This document shows, piece by piece, positions 1 through 6,413 of a stretch of 9,748 bases of DNA. This DNA is from Spirochaetaceae bacterium (GTDB taxonomy: Bacteria; Spirochaetota; Spirochaetia; SZUA-6; RPPD01). The notes under the pieces are model-generated. The model had not been told where the DNA came from. It ran no database searches and saw only the letters and a list, made by a program, of their open reading frames with translations. Position numbers and translations under genes: made by a program. Each line of letters opens with the position of its first letter. Position 1 is the stretch's first letter. The stretch is taken from NCBI GenBank assembly GCA_003818675.1, contig RPPD01000042.1, positions 1-9,748 of the forward strand, read 5' to 3'.

Positions 1-190
1 AGGTGCACTCGGCCCAATGCACTGTCGTCAGGATGGTACAGGTCCTGTCCCATTTTGACTGGAACCTGCCGGTTGTAATCCCGCGCGCTTGTTCTGATGT
101 CCCATCAGGATTCTCGCCGACCGCGGTTCCAGGCGGTTGACAGCTGAATAATATCGCGAAAAACGCGATGATAAGAAACAGTTTCTTCAT
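1..190 (-). CDS. Small predicted lipoprotein, 5' part only (cut by window edge)
   Basis: Open from an ATG at 190 to the left window edge, 63 codons seen. An AGGAGG ribosome site at 198-203 lies 7 bases upstream, which decides the start. The N-terminus is a classic export signal: a Lys-Lys start, a hydrophobic run (about residues 4-15), then a lipobox ending FSC with Cys17 as the probable lipidated residue. A low-complexity Pro/Gly linker follows, then a segment containing TGRFQSKWDRTCTILTT. I do not recognise a family and the C-terminus is missing, so no function is offered. It follows the asparaginase gene on the same strand after a 66-base gap. The signal-peptide codons contain a perfect 6-bp inverted repeat (ATCGCG, five A, CGCGAT at 153-169), probably a by-product of the residue sequence IAFFAI. 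Confidence 0.75.
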   Translation of the reverse strand, partial: MKKLFLIIAFFAILFSCQPPGTAVGENPDGTSEQARGITTGRFQSKWDRTCTILTTVHWAECT

Positions 191-195
191 AGAAA

Positions 196-218
196 AGCCT
201 CCTTTTAAGAAAGAGGCT
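196..218 (-). promoter_or_regulatory. Hairpin overlapping the ribosome site of the lipoprotein gene
   Basis: In the minus-strand transcript AGCCTCTTT (218-210) can pair with AAA-G-GAGGCT (205-196), giving nine pairs with one bulged G and a CUUA tetraloop. The 3' arm contains the whole AGGAGG ribosome site at 198-203, so the fold would hide it. The pairing is read directly from the bases; a regulatory role is inference. Confidence 0.4.
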
Positions 219-256
219 ATGCTAATCGGTATAATGATACAATAAGGAGAATCTCC

Positions 257-1270
257 CTATTCGTGAAAAAGGTACTTCCTGTCCAGTTCGCCGCAAAAAT
301 TTGTTTCCATGACCGCCCCAATCCCGGCCGGCTTGCAGCGCTTAAGTGCCCACATCAGTTTCACTGTGAGCATTTCAAGCGACTGGTCATATCCCTCGAT
401 TGCGCCAAGGTCCAGGGCTTGTTTGCCTGTCTCGTAGCTTGACATCCTGGTCATGCCGTGCAGGCACTGTGAGGTAATCACAACCGGCACGTCGGCTTCC
501 TTTGCCTTGCGAAAAAAAGCATTGAAATTATCCGGAAGGTTTCCTGTACCGAAAGCCGCGATCACGATTCCCCTGATGCGTTTGTTTTCCAGGAGAAATT
601 CCAGGTCCGATGGGTCTGTACCTGGTGTCAGGGAAACGCAGAGTACATCCGGTACAAAACCGGATGTGAGTTCAGGAGAGCGACTGTGCCGCCTGGGTGC
701 GGATGCGGCAAGTTGTATCTCCGTGCCGATCCTGGCCGTGTCCGGGGCATTGACGGTGCGAAACGCGTCAAGCCGGGATTCGGAGGCTTTCGTGGCGCGG
801 CAGCCCTGCACGATCCGCTCGTCGAACAGGATATGGATGCCTGCCAGGTCCGCAATTGCGGCCATTGCCGCGTTGACCATGTTGCGCCGCGCATCGGAAT
901 TCAGGCTGCTTCCAGGGATCTGGCTTCCGGTCAGGATCACGGGCTTGCCGATGTTTTGCAGGGCCAGGCAGAGCGCGGCCGCGGTGTACGCCATGGTGTC
1001 GGTACCGTGTGTGATGATAAACCCGTCAAATTGCGCATAGCTATTGTGTATTGCGATGGCGATTGCGTCCCAGAGCGCCGGAGTCATGTTGCTTGAGTCA
1101 ATGTTGGCAATGTTGATAACACAGAACTCCGCGAGCTCGTTCAGGCGGGGTTCCAGGCTGAGCAACGAGTGCAGGGCCTCTTGCTCATCGGGCGGTTTGA
1201 GTGCGCCGGATACGCTTTTCCGCATGATGATGGTGCCGCCGCAGGACAGGACAAGTATTTTCCGTTTCAT
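257..1270 (-). CDS. ansA: Type I (cytoplasmic) L-asparaginase
   Basis: Hydrolyses L-asparagine to aspartate and ammonia. The 337-residue length is typical of the family. The N-terminal nucleophile motif CGGTI carries Thr13; DSSNMTP (residues 58-64) carries the substrate-binding Asp/Ser; HGTDTM (89-93) carries Thr90 and Asp91; and RATKASES carries Lys161, completing the usual Thr-Thr-Asp-Lys catalytic set. The C-terminal part has SQCLHG and YETG, as in the Escherichia coli AnsA-type enzyme. There is no signal peptide, so it should act in the cytoplasm, unlike periplasmic type II enzymes. The gene lies 63 bases downstream of phoU on the same strand but has its own good promoter at 1276-1304 and no well-placed ribosome site, suggesting expression apart from the phosphate operon, possibly leaderless. 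A role in tRNA-linked amidation (GatD) is unlikely: no GatE partner is next to it. Confidence 0.93.
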   Translation of the reverse strand: MKRKILVLSCGGTIIMRKSVSGALKPPDEQEALHSLLSLEPRLNELAEFCVINIANIDSSNMTPALWDAIAIAIHNSYAQFDGFIITHGTDTMAYTAAALCLALQNIGKPVILTGSQIPGSSLNSDARRNMVNAAMAAIADLAGIHILFDERIVQGCRATKASESRLDAFRTVNAPDTARIGTEIQLAASAPRRHSRSPELTSGFVPDVLCVSLTPGTDPSDLEFLLENKRIRGIVIAAFGTGNLPDNFNAFFRKAKEADVPVVITSQCLHGMTRMSSYETGKQALDLGAIEGYDQSLEMLTVKLMWALKRCKPAGIGAVMETNFCGELDRKYLFHE

Positions 1271-1275
1271 GCCCC

Positions 1276-1304
1276 AGTATAGACACGGCAGGCGACAGGT
1301 TCAA
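1276..1304 (-). promoter_or_regulatory. Predicted promoter of ansA, probably leaderless
   Basis: On the minus strand TTGAAC (1304-1299) and TATACT (1281-1276) are separated by exactly 17 bases, a strong sigma-70-type match. The ATG starts at 1270, five bases after the -10 box, so the expected transcription start falls on or next to the first base of the start codon. The only purine run upstream (GGGG, 1275-1272) is too close to the ATG to be a normal ribosome site. Confidence 0.6.
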
Positions 1305-1333
1305 GTGGAGCGGTTTAGCCGGTCAAAGACAAC

Positions 1334-1996
1334 CTACCGGTCATACATGTGATGCCGGATGTCCTTGCCCTTCACCATGTAGATGACGTCTTCGGCGATA
1401 TTGGTGGCGTGGTCGCCGATACGCTCCAGGTTGCGCGCGATGAGCAGGATCTCCAGCGAGTGGCTGATGCTCTCGGGATTGCCCTTCATGCAGTCGGTCA
1501 GTTTTCTTGTAATATCATCCTTTGAAGAATCCACCTCGTCGTCGCTTGCGAGAACTGCCTCGGCAAGCCTGATGTCCTTTTTAACAAAGGCATCGAGGCT
1601 GTCACGCACCATCTTTTTGACTTTTTCAGACATGTGTGTTACTTGTTCGAGCATCGGCTGTGAAACGCTTTCCGTTGATTTGGCATTGTGCTCCGCGATA
1701 TTGACCGCCTGGTCTCCCATGCGCTCCAGGTCGGAGTTGATCTTCATGGCCGAAGTTATAAAGCGGAGATCCACCGCCGCGGGCTGCCGCAGCGCGATCA
1801 TCGTTATGCAGTGATCGTCGATTTCAACCTGGTTTCTGTTTACCTCGTCTTCGTGGGCAAACACGTCCTTTCTGAGGTTTTCGTTTCGGTCCAGGATCGA
1901 GCGGATGGCATTGTGGATCATTGTTTCAACGAGTTTCCCCATGGAAAGCAACTGCTTCTTGAGATCGTCCAGCTCTCCTTCAAATTGACGCATCAT
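1334..1996 (-). CDS. phoU: Phosphate transport system regulator PhoU
   Basis: PhoU is a cytoplasmic all-helical protein that links the PstSCAB transporter to the PhoR sensor kinase and restrains phosphate uptake when phosphate is plentiful. The 220 residues form two PhoU-domain repeats. Each has the metal-binding ExxxD-type motif: LERMGDQAVNIAE with Glu91 and Asp95, and LERIGDHATNIAE with Glu191 and Asp195, exactly 100 residues apart. The first repeat also has the family's LRQPAAVDLR (69-78). Two consecutive ATG codons are available. The first (1996) lies 7 bases from an AGGAGA ribosome site (2004-2009) and is preferred, but the second is also possible. It is the last gene of the pst operon, 43 bases after the second ATPase gene, with no terminator visible between them. 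No phoR or phoB gene is in the window. Confidence 0.95.
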   Translation of the reverse strand: MMRQFEGELDDLKKQLLSMGKLVETMIHNAIRSILDRNENLRKDVFAHEDEVNRNQVEIDDHCITMIALRQPAAVDLRFITSAMKINSDLERMGDQAVNIAEHNAKSTESVSQPMLEQVTHMSEKVKKMVRDSLDAFVKKDIRLAEAVLASDDEVDSSKDDITRKLTDCMKGNPESISHSLEILLIARNLERIGDHATNIAEDVIYMVKGKDIRHHMYDR

Positions 1997-2039
1997 ATGT
2001 GTATCTCCTTGCCAATAAAATCTTGCATACCCGCCGGGA

Positions 2040-2798
2040 TCAACCGTAGCGGCCGGTGATATAGTCTTCCGTTTCCTTCATTGCAGGCGCAGTGAAAATC
2101 CTGGATGTCTCCCCGAATTCGACGAGCCTTCCCAACAGCATGAACCCGGCATCGTCAGAAACGCGCGCCGCCTGGGCCATGTTGTGTGTAACAATTATTA
2201 TTGTATACCTCTTTTTCAATTCCAGCATTAATTCCTCAATCTTCTGCGTGGCTATGGGATCGAGGCTTGAGCATGGTTCGTCCAATAGAATGACGTCCGG
2301 TTTGACGGCCAGAAGCCTGGCAATGCAGAGCCGCTGCTGCTGTTCGAGCGTCAGGTCCAGCGCGGTTTTTTTCAGCCTGTCCTTCAGGCCGTCCCAGAGC
2401 AAAACGGCCTTCAGGCTATCTTCAACAATGTCATGAAGCTTTTTCCCGCTTGCGATTTTATGGATCTTCAGACCGAAGGCCACGTTCTCGAATACTGAAA
2501 GAGGGAAGGGATTGGGCCGCTGGAATACCATGCCCACCTTCCTGCGCAACAGGTCTATCTCTTCATCGTCCTTGTACCCGTTGATGCCGATTCCGTCGAG
2601 ACGCACGCTCCCGGTGATACGGATGCCTTCTATGCTGTCGTTCATGCGGTTAAATACGCGCAGGAGCGTAGACTTGCCGCAGCCCGAAGGACCGATCATG
2701 GCTGTAATTTTGTTTGCTTCTATTGCCATGGTCACTGATTTGAGTGCCTGGAAGCCGCCATAAAACAGGTCAAGGTCTGACACTTCAATTTTTTTCAT
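2040..2798 (-). CDS. pstB: PstB-type phosphate ABC transporter ATPase with altered signature motif
   Basis: A 252-residue nucleotide-binding subunit of the phosphate importer, with the usual PstB length and C-terminal EDYITGRYG. Motifs in order: A-loop Tyr13; Walker A GPSGCGKST (36-44); Q-loop Gln93 in VFQRPNPFP; Walker B VILLDE (169-174) with catalytic Glu174; D-loop SSLD; H-loop His205 in VTHN. The exception is the ABC signature, normally LSGGQ in PstB, which here reads LTLEQ (149-153), losing the Ser-Gly-Gly core that contacts the gamma-phosphate of the opposite subunit's ATP. The flanking QQRLCIAR is intact and the frame is clean, so this is not a frameshift. The start ATG shares one base with the stop of the upstream paralogue, and the ribosome site is weak, so translation is probably coupled. 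It is best understood as the partner of the gene at 2798-3547. Confidence 0.93.
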   Translation of the reverse strand: MKKIEVSDLDLFYGGFQALKSVTMAIEANKITAMIGPSGCGKSTLLRVFNRMNDSIEGIRITGSVRLDGIGINGYKDDEEIDLLRRKVGMVFQRPNPFPLSVFENVAFGLKIHKIASGKKLHDIVEDSLKAVLLWDGLKDRLKKTALDLTLEQQQRLCIARLLAVKPDVILLDEPCSSLDPIATQKIEELMLELKKRYTIIIVTHNMAQAARVSDDAGFMLLGRLVEFGETSRIFTAPAMKETEDYITGRYG

Positions 2799-3547
2799 CA
2801 GCCGAACCTGCCTGTAACATAGTCTTCGGTGCGTTTGTCCTTGGGCGCGACAAATATTACGGAAGGAAGGTCGAGTTCCACAAGTTCGCCCATGAGAAAA
2901 AATGCCGTACGGTCACTCACCCGTGAAGCCTGTTTGATGTTGTTGGTCACAAGCACGATGGTGTATTTTTCCTTCAGCTGTATCATCGTTTCTTCGACCC
3001 TGGCAGTGGACACAGGATCAAGCCCTGAGCAGGGCTCGTCGAAGAGGATCACCTCGGGCTGGACCGCAAGAGTGCGGGCAATGCACAGGCGCTGCTGCTG
3101 TCCTCCGGAGAGTTTTAACGCAGAATCCTTCAGCCTGTCCTTCATCTCATCCCAAAGGGAGGCCGCTTCAAGCGAGCGCTGGACCACGGCATCGAGTTCC
3201 TTTTTTCCCCGCACTCCGTGGCGCTTTGGGCCAAAGGCGATATTCTCATAAACGCTCATGGGAAGCGAGAGCGGCATCGCGAAGACCATGCCCACGCGTT
3301 TGCGCAGGATCTCCGGGTGTATTGCGTCTATATTTTTGTCGTCAATAAATACCTGTCCCTGCTTTTTGTATTGTGGTTTGAGGTCATTAAGCCGGTTAAT
3401 GACGCGGATGAACGAGGACTTGCCTGAATTGGCCGGTCCAATGATTCCAAGGATCTCGTGTTCATGCACGGAAAGCGAGACGGATGCAAGCGCCTGAGTG
3501 TCACCGTACCAGGCGGAGAGATTTTCCACCCTGATTTTCTCTACCAT
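2798..3547 (-). CDS. Second PstB-type ATPase with altered Q-loop and H-loop
   Basis: A 249-residue paralogue of the adjacent PstB. It keeps an intact signature LSGGQQQR (146-153), Walker A as GPANSGKSS (37-45, still GxxxxGKS), Walker B VILFDE (166-171) with Glu171, D-loop SGLD, and the PstB C-terminal EDYVTGRFG. Two normally invariant residues differ: the Q-loop Gln is Ala90 (MVFAMP instead of the family's VFQ), and the switch His is Asn202 (VTNN instead of VTHN). Both substitutions were checked in the DNA (codons GCG and AAC). A GGAGG ribosome site at 3553-3557 precedes the ATG at 3547, which overlaps the end of pstA by 7 bases. Alone it would probably be a poor ATPase. With the downstream subunit it would supply LSGGQ to an otherwise consensus site. 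The substrate could be phosphate or a related oxyanion; the operon argues for phosphate. Confidence 0.92.
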   Translation of the reverse strand: MVEKIRVENLSAWYGDTQALASVSLSVHEHEILGIIGPANSGKSSFIRVINRLNDLKPQYKKQGQVFIDDKNIDAIHPEILRKRVGMVFAMPLSLPMSVYENIAFGPKRHGVRGKKELDAVVQRSLEAASLWDEMKDRLKDSALKLSGGQQQRLCIARTLAVQPEVILFDEPCSGLDPVSTARVEETMIQLKEKYTIVLVTNNIKQASRVSDRTAFFLMGELVELDLPSVIFVAPKDKRTEDYVTGRFG

Positions 3548-4386
3548 TTTTGCCTCCGCCTGAAGATTATGCGAAGGATGATGGCGACGAGGCTCATGAG
3601 AAAAACCAGGAGCACAAGAACAAGTGCGGTCCCGTATGTGAGTCTTGCAGGCATGTTTGGTATCTGTGTGGAAATAATGTACAGGTGGTATGGGAGCGCC
3701 ATGACCTGGTCAGAGAGGGATTCGGGGAGCTTTGTCACATAGAATGCGGCCGCCGTGAACAGTATCGGCGCGGTTTCTCCGGCGATGCGCGCGATGCTCA
3801 ATATTGCGCCGGTCAGGATGCCTGGGATGGCATTGGGCAGGACCACGTGACGGATCGTCCGCCATCGGCTCACGCCCAGAGAAAGACTGACCTCGCGGAA
3901 CGCGGCTGGTACGCTCTTGAGGGCATTGCTCGCCGTCGTGATTATCGAGGGGAGCTCCATGATCGACAGCGTGAGCGCGCCTGCGATGATCGATACTCCC
4001 ATGTTGAGCATTATGACAAAAATGCCCAGGCCGAAGAGCCCGTAGACTACCGATGGCACTCCAGCCAGGTTGACAATGGAAAGTCTGATAATCCTGGTGA
4101 GGAGATTGTCACGCGCGTATTCATTCAGGTATATGGCAGCCATAAGGCCTACGGGCAGGGTGATTGCAATCGATGTAACAACGATTAAAAGCGTGCCGAC
4201 AATTGCGGGCAATATTCCGCCGCCCCTCATTCCGTCAGCGGGCATGGTAAAAAGGAATTCAGCAGTGAGCGCTGATGCGCCTTCCTTGATGAGGATGACA
4301 AAAATGGAGATGACCGGGGCAAATACAACAAGGGAAAAAACCAAAAGTGTAATGAAGGCTATCCGCTGACTTGTCCGGTTTTTCAT
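3541..4386 (-). CDS. pstA: Phosphate ABC transporter permease PstA
   Basis: An inner-membrane subunit that, with PstC, forms the phosphate channel. Its 281 residues include about six hydrophobic segments (roughly 11-33, 58-86, 104-128, 130-150, 188-212 and 254-274). The coupling loop that contacts the ATPases (EAA-type motif) is REVSLSLGVSRWRTIRHVVL (164-183), followed by the usual PNAIPGI and a conserved ARIAGETAPILF (199-210), which identifies PstA rather than PstC. The start ATG (4386) follows the pstC stop with no gap (TAGATG), and an SD-like GGTGAGG lies inside the end of pstC. The stop overlaps the first ATPase gene. The protein ends in a basic tail (RRRQKW), as expected for a cytoplasmic C-terminus. 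Confidence 0.95.
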   Translation of the reverse strand: MKNRTSQRIAFITLLVFSLVVFAPVISIFVILIKEGASALTAEFLFTMPADGMRGGGILPAIVGTLLIVVTSIAITLPVGLMAAIYLNEYARDNLLTRIIRLSIVNLAGVPSVVYGLFGLGIFVIMLNMGVSIIAGALTLSIMELPSIITTASNALKSVPAAFREVSLSLGVSRWRTIRHVVLPNAIPGILTGAILSIARIAGETAPILFTAAAFYVTKLPESLSDQVMALPYHLYIISTQIPNMPARLTYGTALVLVLLVFLMSLVAIILRIIFRRRQKW

Positions 4387-5307
4387 CTACCGCCTCACCT
4401 TTCGGAGGAAAGTGTCAGCGATGAAATTGACAATGAAGGTGATGACAAAGAGCACAAGGCCAATGGCGAAGAGGGCCTCGTAATGGATGCTGCCTGTCAC
4501 GGTCTCTCCCATTTCCGCGGCTATTGTGGCAGTCATGGTGCGCACCGGGTCAAAAATGCTTCCGGGAATATGGGCGGCATTGCCAGTGATCATCATCACC
4601 GCCATGGTTTCTCCAATAACGCGGCCAATTCCCAGCATCACCGCGCCCACGATTCCGGGTGCGGAGGCGGGCAGGATGATCCTGTACATGGTCTGCCATT
4701 TGGTGGCACCCAGCGCTATCGCGCCTTCCTTGTAGGACAAGGGTACGGAGCGTATGGCGTCCTCGGATATGGAGGCGATGGTTGGAAGGGCCATAAAGGC
4801 AAGCATTATTGCGCCGGAAAATGCTGATAAGCCTGTGGGAATATTGAGGATGGTTCGTACAACTGGCACGAGTGTCACCATGCCGATAAACCCAATAACA
4901 ACACTGGGAATGGCGGCCAATAACTCAATGACAGATTTGAGAACCTCCTTGAATCCCCTGGGCGCGATTTCAGCGATGAAGAGCGCGGTCATGACTCCAA
5001 GTGGAATGGCAATCAGTGCTGCAAGGACTGTGACAAAGAGCGAGCCAAAAATAAGTGAGAGTATGCCGAATTGCGGCGGGTCCGATGTCGGATACCAGCG
5101 CGAATTGGAAAGAAAATCCATGCCGGAATAGGAGCTGAAGAAGGCGATTCCTTCGCGCAGCAGGAAAATAAAGATCAGGGCAACGAAAATTATAACGAGT
5201 ATACCACAGAGGAAGATAAAGCGCTCTATGATCCAGTCAAGAATCTTGGACCCGTCAAGTGCCTTGGACCCGTCAAGAATCTTGGACCTGTCAACAATTT
5301 TTTTCAT
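4387..5307 (-). CDS. pstC: Phosphate ABC transporter permease PstC
   Basis: The partner of PstA in the membrane channel; 306 residues. A first hydrophobic helix at about 28-50 is followed by a periplasmic loop with WYPTSDPPQFGI (71-82), then further helices (about 83-113, 125-150, 162-182, 216-240 and 276-298). The coupling loop KEGAIALGATKWQTMYRIIL (193-212) precedes PASAPGIVGAVMLGIGR, and GETMAVMM (232-239) is typical of PstC. The first 24 residues are unusual: three copies of a six-residue unit (DRSKIL, DGSKAL, DGSKIL) made by an 18-bp DNA repeat, giving a charged cytoplasmic N-tail. The start at 5307 is one base after the pstS stop (TGATATG), with a weak GGTGA six bases upstream; coupling to pstS translation is likely. 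Confidence 0.95.
   Translation of the reverse strand: MKKIVDRSKILDGSKALDGSKILDWIIERFIFLCGILVIIFVALIFIFLLREGIAFFSSYSGMDFLSNSRWYPTSDPPQFGILSLIFGSLFVTVLAALIAIPLGVMTALFIAEIAPRGFKEVLKSVIELLAAIPSVVIGFIGMVTLVPVVRTILNIPTGLSAFSGAIMLAFMALPTIASISEDAIRSVPLSYKEGAIALGATKWQTMYRIILPASAPGIVGAVMLGIGRVIGETMAVMMITGNAAHIPGSIFDPVRTMTATIAAEMGETVTGSIHYEALFAIGLVLFVITFIVNFIADTFLRKVRR
5236..5294. repeat. In-frame 18-bp tandem repeat in the 5' end of pstC
   Basis: Three adjacent 18-bp units (5236-5253, 5254-5271, 5272-5289) with consensus GTCAAGAATCTTGGACCC on the plus strand, plus a 5-base partial copy (5290-5294). Units 1 and 3 differ by one base; the middle unit differs from unit 1 at three adjacent bases. Because the unit is a multiple of three, copy-number change would lengthen or shorten the PstC N-tail by six residues without breaking the frame. 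Confidence 0.9.
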
Positions 5308-5308
5308 A

Positions 5309-6205
5309 TCATTTCACCGGCACAAAATCTGTTTTGACTACGATGGCCTGACCCTCTGTTGAAAGCGCGAAATCCAGGAATTCCTTTATCTCCGTTTGTG
5401 GATTTCCATTTGTATAAAAGAAAAGTGGCCTTGAAATGGGATATGAATCATCCGCTACGTGTTTGATGCTGGGTTGGATTGCCATGGAGGTTGTGTTTTT
5501 GGCTATCGACAGGGCTTTGAGTTTTGGGGAGATGTATCCCAAACCCACATAGCCTATGGCGTGCGGATTCTGGCTCACCTCGTTGACTATGGCCTGTGAG
5601 GAGGGCATGAGCAGCGCGTCCGGCGAAAACTCATCCGTGTTTTTCTTGTCCCCGCGTCGCAGCACATGCTCCTTGAAGAACAGATAGGTGCCCGAGTTGC
5701 TCTCCCGCGAGAGGATGACGATTTTGCCGCCATCACCCCCGAGTTCCTTCCAGTCTGTTATTTTTGCCAGGAATATGTCCCTGACCTGGTCCAGGCAGAG
5801 GCTTGATACGGGATTCTGCGGGTGGACAATGACGACAAGGCCGTCCAGCCCGACTTTCCATTCCTTTGGTTCTATATTGTTCTGTTGCGCTCCTGTTATT
5901 TCTTTTTCACTGATCGGCCGCGATGACATGGCAAGATCGCAGGAGTTGTTCACGAGCGCGGCCAGCCCTGTGCCCGAACCTCCGCCGCGTATACTCATGT
6001 TAACAGAAGGGTGAAGAGGGGAAAACGCCTCAGCCCAGGCCTGCACCAGATTGACCATGGTGTCTGAGCCAATGATCTGGATGGTCTTGCCTGATGCGCT
6101 GGCTGACTGGACCCGGGTTGAGCCGGTTTGTGAATTGGAGCAGGTAAAAACAAGGAGGCTGGCGGCTGTCAGGATCGGAACTACAAAACGTATGCCGAAA
6201 GTCAC
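5309..6205 (-). CDS. pstS: Phosphate-binding lipoprotein PstS
   Basis: A high-affinity phosphate-binding protein that delivers phosphate to PstCA; 298 residues. The N-terminus is a lipoprotein signal with a hydrophobic core (about 7-20) and Cys22 after LVFT. Thr just before Cys is a loose lipobox, so membrane anchoring is likely but not certain. Phosphate-site signatures are seen in order: IIGSDTM (44-50), GGGSGTG (74-80), DLAMSSRP (90-97), and SRESNSGTYLFF (166-177), the hallmark of PstS-family proteins. HAIGYVGLGYISP (215-227) is the usual inter-lobe element. The start is GTG at 6205, supported by a GGAGG ribosome site at 6213-6217, seven bases upstream. It is the first gene of the operon and faces the divergent phospholipase-like gene. 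Confidence 0.94.
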   Translation of the reverse strand: MTFGIRFVVPILTAASLLVFTCSNSQTGSTRVQSASASGKTIQIIGSDTMVNLVQAWAEAFSPLHPSVNMSIRGGGSGTGLAALVNNSCDLAMSSRPISEKEITGAQQNNIEPKEWKVGLDGLVVIVHPQNPVSSLCLDQVRDIFLAKITDWKELGGDGGKIVILSRESNSGTYLFFKEHVLRRGDKKNTDEFSPDALLMPSSQAIVNEVSQNPHAIGYVGLGYISPKLKALSIAKNTTSMAIQPSIKHVADDSYPISRPLFFYTNGNPQTEIKEFLDFALSTEGQAIVVKTDFVPVK

Positions 6206-6239
6206 AGGGTTTCCTCCGAATTATCGTGAAGTAGCTGGT

Positions 6240-6268
6240 TTGCCAATGGAATATTGTCGGTTTATAAA
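6240..6268 (+). promoter_or_regulatory. Predicted promoter of the divergent phospholipase-like gene
   Basis: On the plus strand TTGCCA (6240-6245) and TATAAA (6263-6268) are separated by 17 bases; each hexamer matches the sigma-70 consensus at five of six positions. The -10 overlaps the predicted -10 of the pst promoter on the other strand, so the two could exclude each other. The resulting leader would be about 140 bases long. Confidence 0.4.
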
Positions 6269-6293
6269 TAGCGGTAAACAGTATAAAAGTCAA
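6265..6293 (-). promoter_or_regulatory. Predicted promoter of the pst operon
   Basis: On the minus strand TTGACT (6293-6288) is followed after 17 bases by TATTTA (6270-6265), about 59 bases upstream of the pstS GTG. The -35 is good and the -10 is weak, as expected for a promoter needing an activator. The -35 lies within the repeated CTGTTGAC motif, so a regulator bound there would touch the polymerase site. Confidence 0.4.
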
Positions 6294-6309
6294 CAGGGGT
6301 CAACAGGGG
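6274..6309 (-). promoter_or_regulatory. Repeated CTGTT(G/T)AC motifs, candidate Pho-type operator
   Basis: The minus strand has CTGTTGAC at 6306-6299 and again at 6296-6289, forming a perfect 10-bp tandem repeat (GTCAACAGGG twice on the plus strand, 6289-6308). A third, near-identical CTGTTTAC lies at 6281-6274. The core resembles the CTGTCA half-sites of PhoB boxes, but the spacings (10 and 15 bases) differ from the classic 11-base period. The repeat is seen; binding by a PhoB-like regulator is inferred from position upstream of pstS. Confidence 0.4.
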
Positions 6310-6366
6310 CAGGAGCCAGCGAATAATTGGAAATCGATGCTCTGTCAGATTAGAATTGATTGCATC

Positions 6367-6399
6367 CCTGAAAGGATGGGTTTCAGTCCTTTTTTCAGG
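6367..6399 (+). promoter_or_regulatory. Alternative hairpins in the leader of the phospholipase-like gene
   Basis: CCTGAAA (6367-6373) can pair perfectly with TTTCAGG (6393-6399), or its CTGAAA part with the nearer TTTCAG (6381-6386). In the nearer fold a 6-bp stem is followed by TCC and six T, loosely like an intrinsic terminator. AAAGGA (6371-6376) can also pair with TCCTTT (6387-6392). All end just before the AGGAGG ribosome site at 6401-6406. The competing folds are real on paper; attenuation is only a possibility. Confidence 0.3.
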
Positions 6400-6413
6400 C
6401 AGGAGGTCATTTT

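Noticed and set aside
241..261. Near-perfect inverted repeat AATAAGGAGA / TCTCCCTATT around the ansA stop codon, possible terminator
   Set aside because: It would form a stem with a very tight loop but is AT-rich and not followed by a run of T on the minus strand, so I do not call a terminator.
453..1040. Plus-strand open frame of 195 codons opposite the asparaginase gene
   Set aside because: It lies entirely antisense to a well-supported asparaginase, has no recognisable motif, and its composition is that of a reverse-strand shadow.
2040..2798. The LTLEQ signature as a sign of a pseudogene or sequencing error
   Set aside because: The frame and length are normal, all other motifs are intact, and the change needs several base substitutions with no indel; the paralogue's complementary losses make selected divergence more likely.
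3550..4188. Plus-strand open frame of 212 codons opposite pstA
   Set aside because: The product is rich in His, Asp, Arg and Gly with no domain pattern, as expected from reading a membrane-protein gene backwards; pstA is certain.
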